This document shows, piece by piece, positions 12,616 through 24,972 of a stretch of DNA of 64,000 nt (position 1 is its first letter; each line of letters opens with the position of its first letter). Source of the stretch: Xiphydria camelus (taxonomy: Eukaryota > Arthropoda > Insecta > Hymenoptera > Xiphydriidae); the NCBI GenBank assembly GCA_963678675.1, contig OY783199.1:26347546-26411545 (forward strand). The letters run 5' to 3'. Both the position numbers and the translations under genes were made by a program. Below the pieces are notes generated by a model. That model searched no databases. It was not told where the DNA came from and saw nothing but the letters and a program-made list of their open reading frames with translations.

Positions 12616-13319
12616 CAGAGATCAGCGTCAAACGGAAGGTGAACGAAGGCGGGCACTATGGATCGGCGCGCGGTGAAAGTCGAATACCTTCCGTGTGTCG
12701 CGTTGTTATTCCCGGCGGCTTCCCGCGAGAAGCGTGTACCGTATCGCCCGGCCTCTGAATGTATCAGATGAATTTATGACTTCGGACAAGCGTTCCTCGC
12801 GGCGGTAACCGAAAGCGAGCGACGCGGAACGCAAACGCGGTTGTACGCGCGAGCGATCGAGATTCGAGTCGATCGTCGTTTCGCGCTGACGCGGGATCGG
12901 TCGTCGTATCGGGGATGGAACACTGGCCGGATGGTACCTAATTCGGATTCTCTAAGGTTCATCAGACGAAGCGAGAGGCGAGCGAAGAATAAGAAATGTG
13001 GATTTCACCTGATAGCTGATGCAATTCGATATGTATATAATAGTGGAAGACGGATAAATCGGTACAGAATATCCGAGGAAGTTGACGCACATCCGTTCGA
13101 AGAGAAGCCAAATAACCGTTCCGCCTTCTTCGCGTTCCGCGCTCCTCGTTCCTCTCTTTTTATCGGGCCGGCGTCACAGAAGGATACATACGACAGCGCG
13201 GAAAAAGCTTGAATTACGACGCTTGCGATTTCCCACTCGAGGAGCGCGAACCTTTTTATTGCACCAGCCATCGACCCCTAAATTGTTTCGGCGTTTAATT
13301 GTTCATTGTTGCAAATTTT
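12616..13319. other. No gene recognised
   Basis: GC-rich spacer. Frames at 12841-13345 overlap on both strands and lack domain signatures. Confidence 0.45.
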
Positions 13320-13892
13320 TAATAGAAATGTGTATGAAGCAGTAATTAACATATGCACGAGTGTATTAATATTCGTACGCAGAGAAGTGTATGAAAAATT
13401 TCGAAGAAATAGTTTTTTAAATTCAAATAGGTTGTTAAATTTCCAGACCAAGTGTTCTTAAATTTCAAATACGATATGAAATTTCATAACTAAATGTTTC
13501 GAAAATTGAAACACGTTATGAATTGTCGTACATAATTTGTCATGCTTACAATACATATAGATGCTTCTGCGCAACGAATTTAGCGACTCGCGTACAAATT
13601 TTCCAGAACTGTTATCAAGTTTCATAACCGTACATAGTGAATCTTTAATACGGTGTTTGAAATTTCAAAAGCAAGTTCTTTGATTTAATACGTTTATGTG
13701 AAAACTCAATTTCACACTACAAATTTCATACGTGCATTTGAAAATTAATATAGGTACTTCAAATCAAAATTCAAATATTCATTTGTGTGTTAAACAACAC
13801 GGATATTAATTTTCAAACAATCTCACATGATTCTCAATTTCGATACCGTAGTTCTTAAAATTCACACGACTTTGTATTTCAAATTAAAAAAC
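13320..13892. repeat. AT-rich island with degenerate TTTCA-type repeat
   Basis: A sharply bounded AT-rich stretch in GC-rich surroundings. By eye it is built of some fifteen to twenty variants of a short motif (AAATTTCAAAT, GAAATTTCATAAC, CAAATTTCATACG, AATTTTCAAAC and the complement GAAAATT) spaced roughly 25-35 bp apart, each followed by an A/T-rich linker. No open frame above 60 codons lies wholly inside it. It could be a decayed tandem repeat, an old AT-rich mobile element or a scaffold-attachment-like region. Confidence 0.5.
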
Positions 13893-14349
13893 ATCTTTAA
13901 CCGTGTTTCACCGGAAAGGCGCGAGTCTCGAGTTCGCGCGAGCTTTTCGCAGGGGCGGGAAAGACCGTGGAAAATAAACAAAGCCCACGCGCGCGTACGC
14001 GACGCCGAGGAAAATACAAGGAGAAACTGCGACCGGTTTCGCGTGCGCGACGGTCCTACAGTTTGCCCGGCTTGTAATTGAAAAGCTCGCGACGACAGTG
14101 ACTGCGGGAACGCGTGCCGGGCCGACTACGCCACTGTGAAGCGGGCGGCCCTCCCTCTATCCACCGCGACCGAGGTGGCTTTCAAAGAACGCCGTTCACA
14201 ATGGGCGCAACGGGAAAAAAGTGCAGCGCGCGGCGCGACGAGTCGAGCTTTTCTTTTCGGGGAGGGTGCGGGTGAAGGACGAGAGTGTTCGGAGACGTAC
14301 GAATCAATGACGAGGAAATGATTTCGAATTCGAGCGAGTGGATTTCGCA
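13893..14349. other. No gene recognised
   Basis: GC-rich spacer with overlapping frames on both strands and no motif of note. Confidence 0.4.
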
Positions 14350-14351
14350 TA

Positions 14352-14735
14352 CGAGGGCAGAGTGAAAAGTCCGATACTTTTTAAATTAAACACTTTCTTT
14401 TCAAATAAAAATGAAGGGCTTATTGGAAAAACGTGACAAGCCACAAAATCATTTTATTGAGAAGACGACCTTTGAAGTTTCAAACAAAATCTGTACAATG
14501 CATAATTGATTAATATAACCCCTTAGTGTTTTTAACAGATGTACTCTAGTTCATATATTAACGTCTACTACTATTAAAGTATGAAAAAAAAACGCAGGGG
14601 ACTCCTACAAGGTAAACTGTTTATTTTTGAACAGAGTGTGGCTTGTCACGCTTTTCCAATAAGCCCTTGAAATGAACGATTCATAAAAAAAAAGTGTTTA
14701 ATTGAAAAAATATCGGACTTTTCACTCCGCCCTCG
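14352..14735. mobile_element. Mariner-like foldback element, TA target
   Basis: The 384-bp element has ends CGAGGGCAGAGTGAAAAGTC and, inverted, CGAGGGCGGAGTGAAAAGTC. Pairing continues for about 100 bp: AAATTAAACAC, then GGGCTTATTGGAAAAACGTG and ACAAGCCACA on the left match their complements at 14636-14670. TA flanks both sides (14350-14351, 14736-14737). GAGGG/TGAAAAGTCCG-type ends with TA duplication fit Tc1/mariner elements of insects. The centre (14480-14630) codes for nothing. Confidence 0.9.
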
Positions 14736-14737
14736 TA

Positions 14738-16721
14738 CACATCTGGGTGTCATCGACGTATCGTCGTGCATGCAGTGTGCAACGTGTCAGTAGTCTCGGG
14801 TGGGGCGCGGGGATAATCCTTTTTTTCCCTCGGCTCTTTTTTCCCTTTAATGGCGTCAGCCTGCGGAAAATACGCTCGGTGCAGCTCCCCCGCGCGTAAA
14901 AGGCGACGAAATCACCGGCCTTTGCGAGAGGAAGAGAAGGCACCCTCCGTTATCTCGATATCAACTCCGCGTTCGGTCTCGCCCCCGCCCTGCTTTCCTC
15001 GGTAGGGTAGCCTGACCGTATAAACACCTTCGACACAGTCATATACACCCTCGCCACGGGATCCCAAGCCCCCCGTTATCTCCGCGTTTCGAGGGCTTCA
15101 AAGCTCTTCAAAAGTTCTCACGCGTTCCGTCGACGTCACCCTCCGTATTGCCACCCCCTCTGCCGATACACCCCTTGGATCTTGCGACGCTCTCTCGCGC
15201 GCGATACGCGAGATCATCCCCTCCTTCTCTCGCGATCTTCTTCCACTCTCGGATATTTCACCGCGCGCGGTCCACCCCTGCGGACTCCCTCGGGAGACGA
15301 AGGGTCTACCTACGCGCACACGTGCCATTAGCCGGTCGCGTCTCGCAGAATTTCATTTCGCAGGGACGAAGTGATTATCCCTCCGCGGGGGAAGTACAGT
15401 CGGTTGGCGCGTTGTACTCGCCGCTCAAAATGGGACGAACTCCCGAAATTGGAACGCTAAATCCCTGGTTTTCGGATCCGATGGATCACCGTTCCGATCA
15501 GAGAGTCGGAATAATTTAAGCCGCTCTCTCGCTGCTAATTGATAGGCGCCAATGAATTCTGCCGATAGTCGGAAGACTCTATTTCGTACGCGACCATTAC
15601 GCGCTTGCAGAGGGTGTCGAAAGCCCGCGAGCTACCCTTTCAACGATAAACTCGTCAACCGTCGTCGCGCGTGCGAGAATCTCCTTTACGGAAGAAGATC
15701 GCGTCAAAGGCACGAGCGGAGTTCCCTCGCGAAAGGCGAAATTTGTCGCTCTCGCGTCGAATGTTAGTAGCGCGTGGAATTCCGCTGATCGAGCTCAACG
15801 TCGAAACATTTCGATCGATTCGGTAAACGGGGTCGTACCCATGGAAGCGGATAAGATTAAGATTTGGATCGAATTTTTATTCGAGAATTTTGAAGGACTT
15901 CGCGATATTTAAAACATTTTTCAAGCAAAGATAAATATCTCGTATCTCGACGAGAAAGGACGAAGGTTCGATACTTTCCGGTCACCCGTTGCACGAGCCC
16001 GAGGACGATCATTCCCACGTATTATACCAGCCGCGGTGCTGTTCCGCCGGGAGCGAAACAATAGACTCATTGGCTTTCAGCTCGACTCTTAATATCCGAG
16101 CGACAGTTACACACGGAGCGGATCGGTAGTTCCGCTGCTCCCCGTGCCGCCGATTAATACGCACGGTGGTCGGACGATCTGTCCTCGATTTCCAATCGGC
16201 CGCGTCGTGCCTCCGTCTCCGTACTCGTATCGTTCGAACGGTCCGACGAGTCGAGTACCTATTATATTCGTGGGTTTGTGTCTTTTTCTACGCCACATCG
16301 AAAACAGACGAACGGCGCGAAGCTACACATCAGCAGTGACGTGTTTCGAGTCACGTTCGCGTCACATCCTCTCCTCGCCACCGTCCTTCCGCTCTCGCCG
16401 CACCCCCACCAGGCGTTCTTCGCCAATCGCGTTCCCCCTCGACTCACCACCCCCGCATCGATCTACCCGCCAGCTTCCACTGGCCACTCCGACGCGGACG
16501 GGGTGCAATCGTCGTTGGCACGGGAACGAACGCGAGGGACGCCCAAGAAAATAGGAACTGAAGGGGGGGAGGGAATGATTCGTTGAATTTCAGAGGAATC
16601 ATCCGCCGAGTCGAAGGGCGATTGTCTGATACCGACGGAAGGTAGAAAAATCGGGGTCGATGAACTCGTGAGAATCGAGAGACGCACGCCGAGGAGGCCT
16701 TTCAGGGAACGACGGACACGC
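14738..16721. other. No gene recognised
   Basis: GC-rich. Frames up to 136 codons (16144-16554) run over Pro/Arg/Ser-rich low-complexity sequence on both strands. No element termini found. Confidence 0.45.
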
Positions 16722-16752
<31 letters not shown>

Positions 16753-17205
16753 GCTTTCTCGTTCACACTTGTCTTCGTGTTTACATTTTTGTTTAGGCGT
16801 ACCATTATTATTGCATACTTTATTATACCTTATTGTGGCGAACACTTTCCCTCGAACCTCTTTCACATGATTGCCGTATTAAAGTCGTGGCTAAAGCCCC
16901 ACATGTAGCTAGTTTTACTTCGTTATACTTATGCTCACGCTTCTTCTTTCTCGTTCACTTTTGTTTTCGTGTTTAGATTTTTGCTTAGGCGTATCATTAT
17001 TATTATTATTGCATACTTCATTAAGTATACATTATTGTGTTTAGTCTAGCCTGTTCTATTTACTTTACTTTTAGTTATTTACTTTATTTTTTCTTGTACT
17101 TTACTTACATAGTAATTACTTACTTAGATACTTATTTTATTATTGTACTTTCTTGTATGCTCTTAGAGGGCTAGAGCAAAATAAACGCTCCTCCTTCATC
17201 TTCTT
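16722..17205 (+). mobile_element. T-rich retroposon-like repeat, copy 3, with internal duplication
   Basis: Preceded by (TC)n at 16722-16748. Bases 16752-16822 and 16947-17020 are diverged direct copies (CTTTCTCGTTCAC ... TAGGCGTA(C/T)CATTATT). The first is followed by ATTAAAG and a short hairpin GTGGCTAAAGCCCCAC, as if two retroposon ends were stacked. The 3' end repeats the family module: TGCTCTTAGAGGGCTAGAGCA, then AATAAACGCTCCTCC and TTCTTC (17157-17205). One half of the stem is shortened relative to copies 1 and 5. Confidence 0.6.
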
Positions 17206-18269
17206 CTCGCTACGGCATGTGCGGGAGATCAGGACACGCGACGTTCCTTCGAAGGAATACGGATCGAGCGTTGCATCGAACAGAGAAGAAAAGGGATCGT
17301 CGTTGTGAGAACGAAGCTCACCGTCGACGGCGGATACCGTACCCCCCCTGCGGTGCTCGACGCTATACGCACGTAGGTACGTGCATTTCATTCGTTGGCG
17401 CACCCCTGGCAGCGCGCTCGTTCGGGCGGTTTTACATGCTGCACGAGACTCGCGCGTGAATAATGCGTGTTTTCTTTCTCGGAGCATTATCGACCGTATC
17501 ACCCCTCCTCCTTCTCTCTTTTCACAAATCCGCCTCGGACCGTTCCCTCCTATAATCGCCACGCGCTGCCATTGAATAGCTTGAAACTCTTTTACTTTTT
17601 TTTTATTTAATGTGAATGGAATAATCTACAATACAAACCACGCGTGAAACGTGTATACCTATACGACGTGAGGAAATTTTATGCAGCAGCGGACGACTAC
17701 GGGTCGGGTTATTTTTCCGCATTCGACACACCCTTCGAACTTTTAGTTCGGGAGGCGAGAAGAGGGCTGATGGGGAGGGATACTGTGTGGCACAGGGGCA
17801 GCGAGATTCGAGAGCACGCTTTCCAGCCGGCACCTCGTAAAACTATCGAGAGGGTTGAATATATGGATCGTAATAAAATTATCCACCACTTTTCCGTAAA
17901 TCGACGGTCGACTGGCAACTAGCGGGGAGAGAAAGAGAGGGAGAGAGAGGAAGGGTCCAGAGAGATGGGGACAGAATCAAAATCGATAATAATGCCGGTT
18001 CTAACCGAATTACCAGCATCCCCTCGAGGGGTGGAGACCGCACGCGCATACACATCTAGCACGTGTACACGCTCATGCGGACAGTTCTGTCTGCCCATTA
18101 CCGTTTGACGTATGGCCACATATGGTCAACCGTGTTATACGTGCCGTCGCACCGTAACGCCAATATAGACGATCGTTCGGAAACGATATTCCGCCAAATA
18201 TTTGCTCGTCGTCGACGAGATAGCGTGCGTCGCGACATCGCGATTCCCGGCGAGATTGTGTTCGCAAAT
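17206..18269. other. No gene recognised
   Basis: GC-rich to mixed composition. A 92-codon plus frame at 17644-17922 is less Arg-rich than its neighbours but has no recognisable domain or splice context. GA-rich tract at about 17925-17955. Confidence 0.4.
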
Positions 18270-18705
18270 TACACCCCGTGAGATTTTCGCAAAAATCGAA
18301 ATCTCTTGAAATCAAACGGTCGTCTGTCTGGTGTATTTTTTTGCGCCGATTACGAAAAGCGCGGTTATCGGGTCGATATCACGCGAAGGAAGTATAAAAT
18401 AGCGAAAAAATTATTTTTTCCACCATAAAATCATCGATATTTCGATGTTCCCTTCGGATTCGTTACATAATTCGGTGATTTTTTAAATCAGCGCGAACAA
18501 AAATACACACTACAGCAGTAGTCGACAGTTCAATTCCAAAAATTTCGATTTTTGTGAAAAAATTTGAAAAATTATCACGCCGATTCCGAATTTCGAGGGA
18601 ACAGCGAGATATCGATGATTTTCTCGGTAGAAAACCACTAATTTCTTCGAGACATCGACCCGATAGCCGTGCTTCCAGAGATTCCGAATTTTCGCAAAAA
18701 TATCA
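18270..18705. repeat. Palindromic-unit repeat (PU), locus 2
   Basis: Carries the PU landmarks: GATTTTCGCAAAAATCGAAA (18281-18300), TGTATTTTTTTGCGCCGATT, two ATATCGATGATTTT-type blocks around the T-rich centre, and a terminal CCAGAGATTCCGAATTTTCG. It is more diverged than loci 4 and 5. No coding capacity. Confidence 0.65.
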
Positions 18706-19546
18706 TGCGGCACGAAATTGTCACGCGGCGGAAATCTTTTAAATTTCGATTCGACGGACCGAGATACAAAGTGGAGTGGAACCTTCAGGCGCGTCCGTTC
18801 GTCCGATATGAGTAGTCGCCGTCGAGGGCAAACGGGCGAGAGGAATCATCGGTTAAAAAAAAAATGTTAGAAACGAGTGCGGCTCGACGTGGAGCGAGTT
18901 AGACTGACGGCGGTGAATATTTCACGTTGCAACACGTGACGCGGTATACAGCGGCGGTTCCGCTGGCCGGTGTCGAATCGATAAATCACTTTTCGGGATA
19001 GGATTAACGTTTGCTCGGACGCAATAATAATCAATCCATACTTCACACGCCGGCGATCGCGTTGCAGCCGCGCTCGCGACCCTCCCCCCTCGTGAAAGTG
19101 AATCGGGTACAAATTACCGAATAACGACGCGACGTCAAAATGTAGAACGGGTGTCATTTTTTTGGTCGATGTCGTCCCGAGCGCGACGCGATCATTAGAA
19201 TCGCTCTCTCCGCGGTGATTCTCCCCTTCGCGGTAACGGTTTTCGGCAATTCGTCGCTGTCATCGGGGTCGATAATCTTCTTCCCACGCGATGTGAACGC
19301 GGCCTAACGTATTCCCCGGCGTCGCGGCCAGCCGCACAGATCCGTATATACGCACATATGGTGACTGCATTCGACGCACACGCGACCACGCACCCCGCGC
19401 CCGAACATCCGTACACGCGCGCGCGTCTCGCACACCGCGAAGAGCGCGTATGCGCGTTATTACCGCACGAGGATCAAAGGGAGAGAGAGGCAGGCGAACG
19501 CTCGACTAGCAGCACGGTCCAGATGTCGGGTTGCGTGGACGAAGCG

Positions 19547-19583
<37 letters not shown>

Positions 19584-20122
19584 TATTAGAATCCCTTTCT
19601 CTCTACCCCGTGTGCGTCGCATGCACGAAACCGTGTACATATTCGACCCCGCGCGCAGCGGCGACCAAGCGCGTCGTTCCTCCCCTCAAACTGTCGTCTC
19701 CCGCGATAAAACTTCCCACGGGGCGATAACGCGTTCCGCGTCAACGTTGCGACTCGACGTCGCGCCGCGTCCAACTGGTCAAGTCGACGCAGATACACCG
19801 TGTCGACCGCGAGGAAGAATTTCGTCGCGTCGACGTAATCGGACGCCGGAGCGAATCCGCGGCGGTCACGCGACGGGTTGACGGGACGCGAAATATGTAA
19901 TCGAGTCGATCCTCGTTCGACCCCTCCGGGAAGCTCGGAAAACCAGCTCGATCGCCCGTATCGAACCGGAGCGCGGCTCTCCTCAACTCGGCCAACACTC
20001 GTTCACCTCGCAACGCGAGAACCCCTCTGAGCCGTGGCTACCCCGTTGTTCTCCGAGACAATCGCACAACTCCCGGTCGGACGAGTCGAGCTCGCGCGCG
20101 ACGCGTCGTGGGTCGAATATTA
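18706..20122. other. No gene recognised; (AG)14
   Basis: GC-rich with an (AG)14 microsatellite at 19550-19577. Frames reading through it (Glu-Arg repeats) are artefacts of the repeat. Confidence 0.45.
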
Positions 20123-20124
20123 TA

Positions 20125-20415
20125 CAGTAGTCCCTCGTTATACGCGGGGGTTATGTTCTTACGATATTCCGCGGATAACGAAATCGCGGATAACGAAACT
20201 ATAGAAGCCCATTTATAAAATACTTAGTGAATTAGTGAAAATTCGCCAATCTCGCTAATTCTAAGCACAAAAATTGTAACGAAAATTAAATGAGTAACTT
20301 TTCGCTTGCTCTTTTCTGTGGGGAGGTGGAAATCATACGATAAAACGCGGGAGTTTCAAATCGCGGATAACCGAAACCGCGGAAAAAGAATCCGCGGATA
20401 ACGAGGGATTACTTG
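20125..20415. mobile_element. Pogo/Tigger-like MITE, copy 2
   Basis: Ends CAGTAGTCCCTCGTTATACG and ACGAGGGATTACTTG (one extra T in the right end), TA on both sides (20123-20124, 20416-20417). It shares long blocks with copy 1 at 9485, including GGGGGTTATGTTCTTAC and AAGCCCATTTATAAAATAC. The right-hand TA is also the left TA of the next element. Confidence 0.85.
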
Positions 20416-20417
20416 TA

Positions 20418-21028
20418 TTGTTCTATCGGCATTTTTCGTGAAAATCGAGATGTCAGTGTCACAATTAGGTTTTGTCCATTACTGTTCTATCAGCATTGAA
20501 ATCAGTAGGTACTACTAAAATCGGCTTAGAAATCTAGTTACAAACATTATATATTAAATTGCCCTATCTCCATAATGAGGAACTTGCATGTTTTTTTTGT
20601 ATCGGCTTAAAAAATGGAGTAAGAAATTACAATTTCAACGGTATATAAACTTACGGTGTTAACACGTCGGATATCTTCACAAATTTTAGTTAAAAGTGTA
20701 GCGTTTGAAAGAGCCGCGCAAACGGTGAGAAGCAACGTGTGACGTCACGCAACAGTAAAAGCGCTATCGGCCAATCATACTGCGTTCTGGGTCGGGACGT
20801 GGTTTAGGCGTTTGAGGCACGATTAATTAATTCTTGTTCTCCGATATAGTTACATATTATTTAAAAAATACAGTGCTCCCTGGTTTTTATAACACGATAG
20901 CTTCATTCAGTAACATTTTCAAGGCGACAAAAATTTCATGCAAGTTCCTCAGTCAAATACTCCTGAGTCTTAACAATGTTCTAATAAATCAACCAATCAG
21001 AGATTTCAGGAAAATGCCGATAGAACAA
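20418..21028. mobile_element. TA-target element with TTGTTCTATCGGC ends
   Basis: Left end TTGTTCTATCGGCATTTT and right end AAAATGCCGATAGAACAA are inverted repeats, with TA at 20416-20417 and 21029-21030. A second half-terminus (TACTGTTCTATCAGCATT) sits inside at 20478-20495, which suggests an older nested or duplicated end. The 611-bp interior holds no transposase. TA target points to Tc1/mariner broadly, but I do not recognise these ends. Confidence 0.8.
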
Positions 21029-21030
21029 TA

Positions 21031-23175
21031 TAACATTCGACCCGCGACGCGCTCGCACTTCCCTTCGGTGGCCGAGAGACGGACGCGCGCTCCGTATGCT
21101 CACGCCCGCGGCGCGTCGTGCTATTCCGAACGAGTGAGACACGCGTGACGCGCGAAACCGAACCGAGTCTCCGTGCCAATTCCGTTCTAATCGCCGGGCG
21201 GAGGTAGAGGCAATTCGAGGAGACGACTCTGCGGATCGCGCGCCACTCGATATCCTTTTGCTTTCAACTGATCCTGCCCTGAACGAAGCCCTGCGACGGC
21301 ACCTCTAACGAGGTCTCCTTACGAAAATCGAGATAGACTCGATTTGCGGCGTCCTTGGAGGTGTCTTCGGGTCGACAAAAAATTCCGCTGGCTCGGAGAA
21401 GATTCGAAGAGGGTTGAAACCAGTGCGGGTCGGCGAATGGGAGGTTCCCATCAAAGGGAGACACACGCTTTGGTCGGACGACGTCCCCCGATCGCCGTCG
21501 TTAACGAGGGGTTGAGAAAAGAGGGAGGATAGAGGATCGAATCGGCGATCAGCGCGACGTGCGAGCTTTTCGACCGATTCGACGGTTTTCCAGTCGATCG
21601 ATCGATCTATTTTCCGATCACTGTGTAGCCCCCATTGATCGTCCAGCATTTCCCTTGGCGACAACCACCTCTTGCTTCGGTGCCTCGAGACGAGGTGGAA
21701 GCAAACAGGAGGGTAATCAAGGTATCTGTGTGGAATTACTCGAGGCTTATCGCTGCTCGCCGATAATCTCTCTCTGTGATCTCCTCTCAATTAAGAGGAT
21801 CGCGCAGCATGGAGAACGCGAGTACAGATAAGCCTGTGGCAGCGATTGCAAAGTCTGGATGTGACTATCGGATTTCGTACCTGTACACCACCACCGACTG
21901 CGGTTCTCGACTTCTTCTCCCTTCCACCGCCCCTCGCCTTACGGAGTTTCCTCCCCTCGCCCTCCTGCTCCCGCTCATTCTCCCCTCTTCAGCCGTCGAC
22001 ACGTAAATTCAAACGAATAACGCGTTTCCGACCAAGTGCGTGCGCGACCCTACCCGCTTTGAAGGGTGCACGCGCGTGGGGCAAGGTACATCCGCGTCAC
22101 TATTGCGGCTCACAGTCGCGCGGGAATTTCGCTGAGAACTTTTCGAAAGGTGCGATTAACGTCGGCGACGCGAGAACGAGCGTTATTCGTACGCAAACGC
22201 AATGGGCTCGAAGTCAAACGGAATACACACAACGATATTGTATAATTCCCCTGGAGAGAGAAGGGGTGAGATGGGAGGGAGAAGTGTTCGCGATACGTAG
22301 AAGCTTTACGCGTGGCTTCCGTGAAATATGTATCGCGAATTTGCAGCGTTTCCGCGTGCGATAAAAGCTGCTAACGAACGTGACGGAATACGTAACCAGA
22401 TCGCCGTTACGGTGCGATGCGGTATTTGACTAAAAAAAAGGTTCATATCTTAAAATTCAATTTATAATCTGTACACATATTCGATATCGCGTGAAAAGGA
22501 AAATGTCAGAAAAAATAATTATTCGCCGATTCATAAGCGCGTTTCTCTCTGCTGAATTACGACGTCATCGAAGAACCGTGAAAGACGCATTTATAATGCC
22601 AATCTGCGGATGCGAGAGAGAGAGAGAGAGAGATTTATACCGAACGCGACGACGTATGCTGCATTTCTAAATATCCTTTTTCGCCTCGGATAAGGCCGAA
22701 AATGAAAAACGAAGAAATACGGGGTTGATCATTTTGTTTCAAATTCTTCGAATCATTAATAAAAAAAAAATATCGGTAAACCACCCTGTACCGATAAACG
22801 ATTGCAACTGAGAGGAGAATTAAACGAAGGAGCCTTATTGCGCGCGTGCGAAGAAATTAACCGATCGAACGCGTTATCACCCGTCATCGTTCTCGTAAGT
22901 CGATCGTACGCACACAAGCGGGAGCAGCAGCGATGGGCGCGTGGGGACATCACAATCGCGTCGCGCGTCACACCGGATAAAAATACGCCGAAAACGGCCA
23001 ATTACGTGGCAGAAATTGAAGGGCCTTTGTCGGCCCGCGCTCCGAGAGGCCAGGCGCATCGAATGGTCTGATCATCCGGCGTGAAGAGTGCGAGTGGTTT
23101 TCGCGGAATCGTAAAGGTGTCGCTTGGCACTCAACCCGACCAGCGATAAGCCGCGCCTATAAGGTGTCCTACGCG

Positions 23176-23178
<3 letters not shown>
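21031..23178. other. No gene recognised; (GA)n
   Basis: GC-rich with a (GA)n at 22614-22632. Frames up to 172 codons (21846-22364) and 161 codons (minus, 21305-21790) show no domain. Confidence 0.45.

Positions 23179-23235
<57 letters not shown>
23179..23235. repeat. (GA)28 microsatellite
   Basis: An uninterrupted 57-bp GA tract, the longest dinucleotide repeat in the window. It is probably polymorphic. Such tracts bind GAGA-type factors in insects, but nothing here shows a regulatory role. Confidence 0.95.
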
Positions 23236-23237
<2 letters not shown>

Positions 23238-23353
23238 CCGGTTGCGTGGCATTTCGAACGAGGTGGCAAGAATATTCGATCTTCGGGAGAGAACCACTTC
23301 CCACCTCGTCGTTCGTTCGAATGAATTTCCCTTTTCATTAAAAGATCATCGAG

Positions 23354-23576
23354 CACCGAGAGACATTTTATAGAATATACGGAAACACCGGTAGTTTATC
23401 GATGTAAGACTACATTTCTTTTTACCTCGGCAATACTTATTCCTACTTTACCTGAATAAATAGCTATTTTTTAATCACACGCATTGCTACATTACCTCTG
23501 TCTGATTAACCTGCCATTTATAGCCTTCGTACAGCTACACTAATTACCGTGCGACCTAAAAATGTCTCTCACAGTG
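23354..23576. mobile_element. MITE family F10 (CACCGAGAGACATTTT ends)
   Basis: Left CACCGAGAGACATTTTATAG and the inverted right end CACTGTGAGAGACATTTTTA (two extra bases) bound a 223-bp AT-rich segment. AG flanks both sides (23352-23353, 23577-23578). A CTACATT...TTACCTC block is repeated directly inside. Single copy here, so the call rests on the ends and flanks alone. Confidence 0.6.
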
Positions 23577-23667
23577 AGATGATCTCGCGAGGAACCACTC
23601 GAAATGTGTAATACCCAGTTCAAAATCTCTCCGCGTAAAAGAAAATTCCTCCATCTCACAGGCGCTT

Positions 23668-23902
23668 TACCGAGAGAAATAATTGCTAGCCTCGAAGAAA
23701 CGTTTCTCGAATCGAGAACATGTTATGATCTCGTGAATTTTCAAGATTACAGATTCTAGTTCGAAGAACACATATTCTTGATTCTCGAGAACATCATCGC
23801 GAGAACGAGAAATTCTTTCCGCGCAAAAAGTAACTATACGATATTCTTGATCGAAGAAAACATCATTTCTTTTTTTGGCACCAGCAACAATTTCTCTCGG
23901 TG
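23668..23902. mobile_element. MITE family F5, copy 2
   Basis: Left end TACCGAGAGAAATAATTGCT and right end AACAATTTCTCTCGGTG are inverted, as in copy 1 at 10869. Inside are several GAACATNNT and TCTCGAGAA blocks that also appear, diverged, in copy 1. Flanks TT and CA do not match. Confidence 0.8.
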
Positions 23903-24926
23903 CACCGCGTTCTCGGCGAACGTCGCGCACACACACACACACACTCTCTCCGGTTCGGCCCGAAGCAGCGGAGGCCTCCGCGCGCGGCTGTGCTCCGGTC
24001 TCGCGAGCCGAAGAGGCGAGGTGAACGTCCCGGGGCGTATATTTAGCCGCAATCAAGGCCAATAACTTTACTCCAACCTGACCGCCCGTCCACGGGTCGT
24101 TCTCGCATTCGCTCGCGTTCTTCCCCCGCGCGATCGATCCGCGTGCAACAACGAGCGAGTCCGAAGACGCGCTCGTTCGAGTGCGACGAGGAGACCAGCG
24201 CGCGGGGGAGACGCGGAGTTGAGGAGGTCTTCGATACTCGCGCGATCGAGTATCACTGCGGCGCGCGAAGCGTCGTACGAAACAGTCGACTGGGACGGTT
24301 GGAAAAAGCACGTGAATCAGGACGTGCTCGCGAGTGCGTGCGTGCGTGCGTGCGTGTCCAGGGCCACTGCCGGAGAATATTAATAATGCACGACGTGTAT
24401 ATTCACGCGAATACAGGAAATTGACGGACAGGTGGCGAGCGTTGAAGCAGGTGCGCAGGTTATCGCGCGTATCGAGTGTATACGGGAATCAGCGCGCGAG
24501 GATACGAATCTAATATTAATAACAATCGACTCCGCGCAACTGGCGAAGGAAAAACACCGCAGAGCGCGATATCACACGACCCTCGGTTTCCCTTGCGCGT
24601 GTGAGGTATTCGCGAAAAAAAAAAAAGTGAACGGGGAAAAAGTCGAATCCGACGAAATAACGACGTCGCGCGACTCTCTGATATCGCGAGATAATCGGGT
24701 GATGCAGTCCACCGCGATGAACGAAGCGCGCGAAAAATGACCGTCCCGCGCTCAGCCCTTTTTTTTTCCCCGCCCATCATCGAAACGAAGAGAAAAAAAG
24801 AAAAAGGAGAAAAATCGCCTTCCGCCAACAAGCGCGATTACTCTCGCGCGTCCCGCGCTATTTTTCAGGAAGCGAAGCGAGCGACCCGGCGAAAATGAAA
24901 AATAAAACGGCCGTTGTGGAAAATAT

Positions 24927-24972
<46 letters not shown>

